A program made the position numbers and the translations under genes. Source: Candidatus Melainabacteria bacterium (GTDB lineage Bacteria; Cyanobacteriota; Vampirovibrionia; Obscuribacterales; Obscuribacteraceae). From it: a stretch of 6,549 bases of DNA. The stretch spans positions 1-6,549 of the forward strand of contig JACQVM010000396.1 of the NCBI GenBank assembly GCA_016209785.1. Reading direction: 5' to 3'. Below the pieces are notes generated by a model. That model ran no database searches, was not told where the DNA came from, and worked only from the letters and a program-made list of their open reading frames with translations. How positions within the stretch are numbered: position 1 is the stretch's first letter; each line of letters starts with the position of its first letter. Shown here one piece after another: positions 1 to 4,780 of this stretch.

Positions 1-3
1 ACA

Positions 4-516
4 ATGACCTGGTTGACAAAAGATACACTTGTTTTGGTTATGTCGACAGTTCTTGTTGCTGGTTGTACAAGTAGCAACAAGGAGGTTTCTTTTAAGTCAG
101 GGGGGATGACGCACACTTTTGCTGAAGGAAAAGGCTCTGTACCAGCAGGATTTCCTTTGCCTATCTATCCAGGCTCTTCCACCACCGGATCTGTGTCTGC
201 CGAGGCTGACAAGGCTGTTGAGCAGACAAAGTTTTTGATGTTATCTTCTGCTGATCCGCCAGATAAAGTAAGTGCGTTTTACCAGAGTCAGTTAAAGGCA
301 ACTGGCTGGACGGTAGAAAATCTCCAAACCCTTCCTCAACTAGTAAGTATTGCTGCTACCAAAGGAGACTTAGAGGCCAACGTCATGGTCTCAGTAGATG
401 TTGATAAAACTACTATCAGTCTTGGCGTAAGTAAAGGTGTTTCTTTGGAAGCCTCCAAAGGTCCTTCTTCTGATGAAACATATACGCCGGACAAGCTAAC
501 ACCACCAACTGATTGA
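4..516 (+). CDS. Small predicted lipoprotein with a 'YPG...FYQ...GW' domain
   Basis: A 170-residue protein that begins with a lipoprotein signal. It has a short charged start (MTWLTKD), a hydrophobic stretch at about residues 8-19, and a lipobox LVAGC at 17-21, so Cys21 is the probable lipidated residue after signal peptidase II cleavage. A Ser/Thr-rich linker follows. The core at about 47-105 contains PAGFPLPIYPG (47-57), a hydrophobic strand FLMLSS (77-82), then KVSAFYQSQL (88-97) and GW (101-102). This resembles small extracytoplasmic domains of unknown function in which a 'P-x-YPG' segment precedes an 'FY...L...GW' helix; that is recall, not a search. Residues 150-170 are Ser/Thr/Pro-rich and probably disordered. 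The start is three bases from the window edge, so an upstream start and the ribosome binding site cannot be judged. The function is unknown. The HAS-barrel gene follows after 62 bp on the same strand and may be co-transcribed. Confidence 0.8.
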   Translation: MTWLTKDTLVLVMSTVLVAGCTSSNKEVSFKSGGMTHTFAEGKGSVPAGFPLPIYPGSSTTGSVSAEADKAVEQTKFLMLSSADPPDKVSAFYQSQLKATGWTVENLQTLPQLVSIAATKGDLEANVMVSVDVDKTTISLGVSKGVSLEASKGPSSDETYTPDKLTPPTD

Positions 517-578
517 GGACTTGTTAGACTCGGGTAAAGTGTCGATGCTGTCAGTTTAGTGGATCTTAGAGCAGGATT

Positions 579-1205
579 GTGATATTGGAAGACAACAAGG
601 GGCATGTTTTAGGGGAAGTAATATTTTCGTCCATTACAGGCTTTACTGCTGAAATATGGCAAGAAAATGCCCTGGATGATTTACTTTTGTCCAACAGTCC
701 AGGCTTTGGTAGCTTTCTTAAGGTGGTTTCTCTTGAAAATGAACTTTCAGTTTTAGCTGTTGTACATAACGTAATTACTGGTCCGGTAGATACAAGCCAC
801 AGGCCTTGTGCACTTAAGATGACCAGGGAGCAGTTGAAAGTTGAACAGCCCCAGATTTTTGCTCTACTTAAAACAGAGTTGCATGCTCAGATAGTAGGCT
901 ACTTTCGAGAGGGGAGGATGTTTTGTCGTTTGCCACCACAGCCGCCCCAAATCCATGATTTTATTTACCCGGCCACAGCAAGCGAAATTTGTGCGGTTAC
1001 GGAGGATCTTAGCTTTTTGCGTTCATTAGCTGGGGTTGTCACGGTGCCAGTTGACGAACTGTTAGCTGCCTCGGTTCGTGAAGCGTACAAAGTGCGAGGG
1101 GAAGATTACGCGTTTCTGGTGGCTGCTGGGCAAGCTATCAGCCAAATTGTTCGTGACGATTATGATCGACTGGTTGCACTTCTGCTTAAGGTAAAAGCAG
1201 ACTAA
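579..1205 (+). CDS. Probable HAS-barrel domain protein
   Basis: A 208-residue soluble protein with no signal peptide or membrane segment. The N-terminal half (about 8-118) is strand-rich and reads like a HAS barrel, the small beta barrel named after HerA and ATP synthases: GHVLGEVIF (8-16), GSFLKVV (44-50), LSVLAVVHNVITG (56-68) and HAQIVGYF (102-109). A conserved-looking turn LPPQPPQIHDFIY (118-130) leads to a helical C-terminal half with DFLR-like LSFLRSL (144-150), VDELLAASVREA (158-169) and DDYDRLVALL (193-202). I recall this arrangement from uncharacterised cyanobacterial-type HAS-barrel proteins. In HerA the barrel sits ahead of a hexameric ATPase; no ATPase domain or Walker motif is present here. 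Start choice is uncertain: AGCAGGA (570-576) is only 2 nt from GTG 579 but 8 nt from an in-frame TTG at 585, which would remove two residues. The stop lies one base from the convergent potB stop. The biochemical role is unknown. Confidence 0.75.
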   Translation: MILEDNKGHVLGEVIFSSITGFTAEIWQENALDDLLLSNSPGFGSFLKVVSLENELSVLAVVHNVITGPVDTSHRPCALKMTREQLKVEQPQIFALLKTELHAQIVGYFREGRMFCRLPPQPPQIHDFIYPATASEICAVTEDLSFLRSLAGVVTVPVDELLAASVREAYKVRGEDYAFLVAAGQAISQIVRDDYDRLVALLLKVKAD

Positions 1206-1215
1206 ATTACTGCTT
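1181..1215. other. Competing hairpins across convergent gene ends
   Basis: TCTGCTT (1181-1187) pairs perfectly with AAGCAGA (1195-1201) across a 7-nt loop. The same AAGCAG (1195-1200) also pairs with CTGCTT at 1210-1215 across a 9-nt loop that holds both stop codons of the convergent genes. The two stems are mutually exclusive. Neither is followed by a clear T-run on either strand, so this is not a classical intrinsic terminator, but it lies exactly where a bidirectional transcription end would be expected. Confidence 0.4.
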
Positions 1216-2067
1216 GTCCCCCCACTTAAGGTAAGTCCAAATGGCTAATGTGACGATTGCAATCAATATTGTTGATACTGCAGAGCCGTAGGCCCAATCA
1301 CGCACCACAAGGAATTGATTTTGGACCAGATTGCCTATGAACATGTTTTTGGCACCACCCAACAGATCTGGTGTTACGTAGTCGCCTAAACTAGGGACAA
1401 AGACCAGGGTGATACCAGCCATAATACCACGCAGGCTAAGTGGCAAAGTAATTCGTATAAAACTTTTCCAAGGGGATGCTCCCAGGTCTGCAGCAGCCTC
1501 AATCAAGCGCTTATCCAGTTTCTCGAGCGAAGCATAAAGAGGGAGGATCATGTAGGGCAGGTAATTGTAAACCATGCCCAGCAAGACTGCCAACGGAGTG
1601 TAAAGGATAATCGGAGGATTAGGAATGCCAAATTGTTGAATAATACTGGCCAAGATGCCTGTGGGTCTTAGGATAGTCATCCAAGCATAAATTCTAACCA
1701 AAAAGGATGTCCACAGTGGTGCGACCAAGAGTGTCATGCAGAGTTGTTGGTGTTTCCTGGGCACAACAAAAGCTAGCCACATGGCGCAGGCGAAGCCTAA
1801 CAAAAGGCATATGCAGGTGTTTGCTAGGGCCAGTATCAGTGATCGCCAAAGGGTGTTGAGGTAAGGTCCTGAAAAAAAACGTATGTAGTTATCAAGACTC
1901 AATCCAAGATTAACCTGCCCTAGGTTGTTTCTTGTACCCAAACTAAAGACAAAAAGTATTGTCAGTGGCAACAGCATAAAAATTACAAGCCACAAAGCAG
2001 CCGGCAAGGCAATGATAGGACCGAATCCTAGGCGTGGACGCCGGTTTGTCCAAGCGGCATCTAGCAC
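1207..2067 (-). CDS. potB: ABC transporter permease, spermidine/putrescine type (PotB family)
   Basis: A 286-residue inner-membrane permease of the binding-protein-dependent transporter family. About six hydrophobic spans are seen near residues 18-42, 73-102, 108-130, 153-178, 212-230 and 262-281. The PotB-like signature PLWTSFLVRIYAW is at 117-129. The cytoplasmic EAA loop that docks on the ATPase runs from E190 to S211 (EAAADLGAS ... ITLPLS), followed by the family motif GDYVTPDLLGG at 228-238. In the known system PotB and PotC form the channel, PotA is the ATPase and PotD the periplasmic receptor; the substrate here (putrescine, spermidine or a relative) is inferred from the family. The GTG start at 2067 is preceded by a purine-rich AAAGAGAGA with little spacing, and no better in-frame start is seen close upstream. 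The gene stands alone: it is divergent from icd and convergent with the HAS-barrel gene, with no potA, potC or potD in the window. Confidence 0.9.
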   Translation of the reverse strand: MLDAAWTNRRPRLGFGPIIALPAALWLVIFMLLPLTILFVFSLGTRNNLGQVNLGLSLDNYIRFFSGPYLNTLWRSLILALANTCICLLLGFACAMWLAFVVPRKHQQLCMTLLVAPLWTSFLVRIYAWMTILRPTGILASIIQQFGIPNPPIILYTPLAVLLGMVYNYLPYMILPLYASLEKLDKRLIEAAADLGASPWKSFIRITLPLSLRGIMAGITLVFVPSLGDYVTPDLLGGAKNMFIGNLVQNQFLVVRDWAYGSAVSTILIAIVTLAIWTYLKWGDKQ

Positions 2068-2108
2068 TCTCTCTTTGCAACCCCGAGTGGTTTCATAGCA
2101 AAGTAATT

Positions 2109-2137
2109 GTGACAGGGTTGTAGTTGGTTGTTAGTAT
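2109..2137 (+). promoter_or_regulatory. Predicted sigma70-type promoter upstream of icd
   Basis: GTGACA (2109-2114) matches the -35 consensus TTGACA at 5 of 6 positions. After exactly 17 bp comes TAGTAT (2132-2137), which matches TATAAT at 4 of 6 positions, including the first two bases and the last. It faces icd and would give a leader of about 150 nt containing the second promoter-like element and the nested hairpin. Prediction from sequence only. Confidence 0.45.
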
Positions 2138-2174
2138 TTCGTGATGATGAGGAGTGTTGGTCGGTGTGCCTGGT

Positions 2175-2180
2175 ATTGTA
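2175..2180 (-). promoter_or_regulatory. Possible -10 element for potB
   Basis: Read on the minus strand, this is TACAAT, 5 of 6 matches to TATAAT. It lies about 110 bp upstream of the potB GTG. The hexamer 17 bp upstream of it (TACTAA, 2198-2203) is a poor -35, so the site would need an activator or may be chance. No better minus-strand promoter was seen in the 224-bp gap. Confidence 0.2.
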
Positions 2181-2204
2181 GAAGGTCAACAGGGTCGTTA
2201 GTAT
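2176..2204 (+). promoter_or_regulatory. Second tandem promoter-like element upstream of icd
   Basis: TTGTAG (2176-2181) and TAGTAT (2199-2204) are separated by 17 bp, the same spacing and the same -10 hexamer as the element at 2109-2137. The -35 matches consensus at only its first three bases. It is weaker than the upstream element and supported mainly by its place in the direct repeat. Confidence 0.25.
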
Positions 2205-2215
2205 TAAGAGCTGCG

Positions 2216-2255
2216 CCCTGGCAAGGTTACGGTTGTAACGTTGTCGTGCCAGTGG
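2216..2255. promoter_or_regulatory. Nested inverted repeat in the icd leader
   Basis: The outer arms CTGGCA (2218-2223) and TGCCAG (2247-2252) are perfectly complementary. They extend by two C:G pairs (2216-2217 with 2254-2255) if T2253 is bulged. Inside them GTTAC (2226-2230) and GTAAC (2235-2239) form a second perfect stem with a GGTT loop. No T-run follows, so it is not an intrinsic terminator. It ends 36 nt before the icd ATG and could be an RNA stem-loop in the leader or a dyad operator. The role is not known. Confidence 0.45.
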
Positions 2256-2291
2256 GCAAGGTCTGTGAGTGTAATGAGGTAGTCGACTGTC

Positions 2292-3551
2292 ATGGAACAA
2301 GTTGTGGAGAGGAAGTATAACGGTCTTTCAGTTCCGCAGGGTCAGAGGATTAGGTTTGCTGGAGGCAGGCCGCAGTGTCCTGACAGGCCAATCATCCCCT
2401 TTATAGAAGGTGATGGAACTGGTGCTGATATTTGGCGAGCTGCACAAAGGGTAGTTGATGCCGCAGTTGAGCGGGCATACGGTGGCAAGCGCCGTATTGA
2501 GTGGTTTGAGGTGTTTGCTGGTGAGAAGGCTAACAGGCAGTTTGGAGATTGGTTGCCTTCCGATTCACTTGAAGCTATCAAGGAGTTTGGTATTGCAATC
2601 AAAGGGCCGTTAACGACACCGGTGGGTGGCGGAATTCGTAGCTTAAATGTGACTTTGCGTCAGGTCTTCGACTTGTATTGCTGCGTGCGTCCAGTAAGGT
2701 ATTTCCCTGGGGTGCCATCTCCTGTGGTATCGCCAGCAAAGTTGGACGTTGTGATCTTTCGTGAGAACACTGAGGACGTATATGCCGGAATTGAGTATCA
2801 GATGGACTCCAGGGAAGCCAAGAGGCTTATCGAGGTCATTGAGGGTTTTGGCAAGAAGATTCGTCCGGATTCTGGCATTGGTATTAAGCCAATATCCAAA
2901 TTTGGTTCGCAGCGTCTTGTTCGGCGGGCTGTCGAGTATGCATTAGAAAAGCAGCGTAAGGTAGTAACACTGGTGCATAAGGGCAACATTATGAAGTTTA
3001 CTGAAGGGGCCTTTAGGGATTGGGGTTATCAGATAGCTCACGATGAGTTCAAGGATTCTGTGATCGCCGAGGAGCAGCTACACCAGGAATTTGGGGGCAA
3101 GCTCCCAGCAGGTAGAGTTCTCATTAATGACAGAATTGCTGACTCAATGTTCCAGCAAGTGTTGACCCGTCCTGACGAATATTCAGTTATTGCCACCACC
3201 AACTTAAATGGCGACTATTTATCGGATGCATGCGCAGCGCAGGTTGGTGGATTAGGTATTGCACCAGGGGCCAACATAGGTGACGATTGCGCTATTTTTG
3301 AAGCCACTCATGGTACTGCTCCTAAGTATGCTAACCAGGATGTAATTAATCCTGGTTCTGTGATTCTTTCAGGTGCAATGATGCTTGAGTACTTGCTCTG
3401 GACTGAAGCAATGGATCTTATCCATAGGGCATTTGGCAAGACTATTCAACAAAAGCGTGTGACGTACGATTTGGAGCGTCTTATGTCCGGTGCGACCAAG
3501 CTGAAGACAAGCGAATTTGCCTCAGCAATTATTGAGAACATGGGCTCGTGA
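2292..3551 (+). CDS. icd: Isocitrate dehydrogenase, NADP-dependent (type I)
   Basis: This enzyme oxidatively decarboxylates isocitrate to 2-oxoglutarate in the TCA cycle, producing NADPH in the cytoplasm. It has 419 residues, close to the 416 of the E. coli enzyme, and full-length family motifs: EGDGTG (39-44), substrate loop GGGIRSLN (112-119), [14 protein letters not shown] (156-169) with Tyr164, [11 protein letters not shown] with catalytic Lys230, and NGDYLSDA (306-313) with metal ligands Asp308 and Asp312. NADP specificity is indicated by Lys345-Tyr346 after HGTAP, and by Tyr392 and Arg396 in VTYDLERL; these match E. coli Lys344, Tyr345, Tyr391 and Arg395. Ser117 aligns with E. coli Ser113, the AceK phosphorylation site, but it is also a substrate-binding residue, so its presence does not prove such control. 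The large insert of cyanobacterial enzymes before the metal site is absent. The ATG at 2292 follows a GAGGT 11 nt upstream. It heads a row with the small protein, fmt and rsmB. Confidence 0.97.
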   Translation: MEQVVERKYNGLSVPQGQRIRFAGGRPQCPDRPIIPFIEGDGTGADIWRAAQRVVDAAVERAYGGKRRIEWFEVFAGEKANRQFGDWLPSDSLEAIKEFGIAIKGPLTTPVGGGIRSLNVTLRQVFDLYCCVRPVRYFPGVPSPVVSPAKLDVVIFRENTEDVYAGIEYQMDSREAKRLIEVIEGFGKKIRPDSGIGIKPISKFGSQRLVRRAVEYALEKQRKVVTLVHKGNIMKFTEGAFRDWGYQIAHDEFKDSVIAEEQLHQEFGGKLPAGRVLINDRIADSMFQQVLTRPDEYSVIATTNLNGDYLSDACAAQVGGLGIAPGANIGDDCAIFEATHGTAPKYANQDVINPGSVILSGAMMLEYLLWTEAMDLIHRAFGKTIQQKRVTYDLERLMSGATKLKTSEFASAIIENMGS

Positions 3552-3557
3552 AGGCTA

Positions 3558-3570
3558 TCTACTCAGTAGA
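3558..3570. other. Small hairpin between icd and the 68-residue gene
   Basis: TCTAC (3558-3562) and GTAGA (3566-3570) form a 5-bp stem with a TCA loop just after the icd stop. It is AT-rich, short and lacks a T-run, so it is unlikely to stop transcription into the next gene. It could mildly affect mRNA stability or processing. Confidence 0.2.
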
Positions 3571-3584
3571 GGGTAATTTATTCC

Positions 3585-3598
3585 AAGAGGAGGAGGGG
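3585..3598 (+). promoter_or_regulatory. Unusually strong ribosome binding site for the 68-residue gene
   Basis: An uninterrupted purine tract, AAGAGGAGGAGGGG, contains two overlapping AGGAGG-type cores and ends 4 nt before ATG 3603. It is the best Shine-Dalgarno sequence in the window, clearly stronger than those of icd, fmt or rsmB. It fixes the start of the small gene and suggests that its product is made in more copies than its neighbours. Confidence 0.75.
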
Positions 3599-3602
3599 AA
3601 AT

Positions 3603-3809
3603 ATGTCGCAGCAGCAGCAAAAGGAAAGGCTCATTTACCTGCGACAGTGGGTTGGGGACAAAGTTGGTGTTGTTATGGAGAATGCTGTGGAGCACCACGG
3701 ACAGCTAACTAACATTGTTTTCGATGGGACGAGGCTCATGTATATCATGCTAGATGATAAGGTCTGCCTCAATTTTGATCATGTTGTGCAGATCTGTGTA
3801 GAGAAGTAA
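3603..3809 (+). CDS. 68-residue protein, possible Sm/Hfq-like small beta barrel
   Basis: I do not recognise the exact family. The first 15 residues are Gln/basic-rich (MSQQQQKERL) and probably helical. The rest alternates like a five-strand small barrel: DKVGVVMEN (19-27), HGQLTNIVFDG (32-42), RLMYIMLDD (44-52), KVCLNFDHVVQI (53-64). The spacing G-x-L-x-x-I-x-x-D-G ... I-x-L-D-D ... V-x-x-I resembles the Sm/LSm/Hfq fold, though SH3-like or PRC-type barrels could look alike at this length. There is no signal peptide, membrane span, Cys cluster or catalytic motif. The strong Shine-Dalgarno sequence, the intact frame, and the 51-bp and 23-bp gaps to icd and fmt support a real co-transcribed gene. 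RNA binding near translation genes would fit the context but is only inferred. Confidence 0.75.
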   Translation: MSQQQQKERLIYLRQWVGDKVGVVMENAVEHHGQLTNIVFDGTRLMYIMLDDKVCLNFDHVVQICVEK

Positions 3810-3832
3810 AGGCTACAGGACAGGCGTGAGCA

Positions 3833-4780
3833 GTGCGCATAATTTTTTTGGGTACACCGGAGTTTGCTGTACCAACGCTTACAAAGCTGATCGCTTGGAC
3901 TCATGGTTGTGTCTTAGCAGTAGTTGCGCAACCGGATCGACCAGCCGGTCGTGGCAGGAAGGTTCAACAACCGCCAACTAAGATACTAGCCGAAAAGCAT
4001 GGTGTTCAGGTCTTTCAGCCAGAGAAGCTGTCCAGGTCGCCTGAGATTGTCGAGGCTATGCGGGCATTGAGACCTGATGTTTTGGTTACCGCTGCCTTTG
4101 GTCAAATCTTAAGGAGAGCGGTTCTTGAGCTGGCACCATATGGGGTTGTCAACCTGCATGGTTCGCTTCTTCCTAAATATCGTGGTGCCGCGCCAATTAA
4201 TTGGGCAATTATCAATGGTGAAACCGTCACCGGTGTTACTACTTTGTTTTCTGATGAGGGTATAGACACTGGACCTATGCTATTGAAACGACAAGTTGCT
4301 ATTGGCGCAGATTCAACCGCAGAGGACCTCAATAAACTGCTTGCCGAGATTGGTGCTAGCGTTGTTGTGGAAACCTTGGAGGCAATTAAGACGATGAGTA
4401 TTAAACCTGAGCCTCAAGACAATAGCCAAGCTACTTATGCACCAATGCTTAAAAAGGAGTTGGGGCAAATTGATTGGTCTAGTCCATCTGCCAGCATACA
4501 TAATTTGGTGCGCGGATTGGTGCCCTGGCCTGGCACTTATACATATCTAAATAGTGTTCCACTGAAAGTGGTGCGCACTGCACTGACGACAAAGACCCAG
4601 ATGAGCCAGGTTGTCCCGGGTCAAGTTGTCTCCATTGGGGAGCAAATCTTAGTTTCTGCCGGTGGTGAGGGTAAGGAGTTAATTCAGTTGCTGGAAGTCC
4701 AGATGCCTAGCCGCCCTAAGATGAGTGCTCGCGAGTGGGCAAATGGGGTGCACTTGAGAGTGGGTACTGTGTTGGGATAG
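3833..4780 (+). CDS. fmt: Methionyl-tRNA formyltransferase
   Basis: Fmt transfers a formyl group from 10-formyltetrahydrofolate to Met-tRNA of the initiator type, in the cytoplasm, so that IF2 can select it for initiation. The 315 residues match the usual length. The N-terminal Rossmann-type formyltransferase domain starts MRIIFLGTPEFAVPTL (1-16) and has PDRPAGRGRK (34-43), the family signature SLLPKYRGAAPINW (111-124), and catalytic residues Asn107, His109 and Asp145 (in DEGIDTGPML). The C-terminal OB-like tRNA-binding domain follows from about residue 205, with IDWSSP (213-218) and LVRGLVPWPGTYT (225-237). The GTG start at 3833 is preceded by AGGACAGG (3817-3824) at 8 nt. Its stop overlaps the rsmB start by one base (TAGTG), which suggests translational coupling. 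Peptide deformylase (def), a frequent upstream neighbour of fmt, is replaced here by the small barrel-like gene and icd. Confidence 0.97.
   Translation: MRIIFLGTPEFAVPTLTKLIAWTHGCVLAVVAQPDRPAGRGRKVQQPPTKILAEKHGVQVFQPEKLSRSPEIVEAMRALRPDVLVTAAFGQILRRAVLELAPYGVVNLHGSLLPKYRGAAPINWAIINGETVTGVTTLFSDEGIDTGPMLLKRQVAIGADSTAEDLNKLLAEIGASVVVETLEAIKTMSIKPEPQDNSQATYAPMLKKELGQIDWSSPSASIHNLVRGLVPWPGTYTYLNSVPLKVVRTALTTKTQMSQVVPGQVVSIGEQILVSAGGEGKELIQLLEVQMPSRPKMSAREWANGVHLRVGTVLG

Larger units (their letters stand above)
2126..2205. repeat. 13-bp imperfect direct repeat, GGTYGTTAGTATT
   Basis: GGTTGTTAGTATT at 2126-2138 recurs as GGTCGTTAGTATT at 2193-2205, with 12 of 13 bases identical and an offset of 67 bp. 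Each copy includes the TAGTAT hexamer of a promoter-like element. A shorter similarity, ACAGGGTYGT, lies upstream of each (2112-2121 and 2189-2198). It may be a small promoter-region duplication or a pair of regulator sites. Confidence 0.6.

Noticed and set aside
336..605. Minus-strand open frame opposite the lipoprotein gene
   Set aside because: It runs antisense through a gene with a clear lipobox and signal peptide and its product is low in complexity. It is a shadow frame.
2061..2096. 11-codon minus-strand leader peptide ending across the potB GTG
   Set aside because: The ATG at 2096 and the TAG at 2061-2063 overlap the potB start in a way that could allow coupling, but there is no Shine-Dalgarno sequence before the ATG and no attenuator-like codon run.
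2061..2300. 79-codon minus-strand open frame in the potB-icd gap
   Set aside because: It overlaps both the potB and icd starts. Its product is rich in His, Arg, Thr and Asn with no domain pattern, as expected from a C/A-rich antisense of a noncoding leader. The promoter-like elements and hairpin lie inside it.
2761..2989. Short open frames on both strands inside icd
   Set aside because: They overlap conserved icd coding sequence, including the catalytic region, and show no independent start signals.
4735..4779. Upstream GTG start for rsmB inside fmt
   Set aside because: It would overlap fmt by 46 nt and add 15 residues unlike the family. The GTG at 4780 overlapping the fmt stop (TAGTG) is the usual coupled arrangement.
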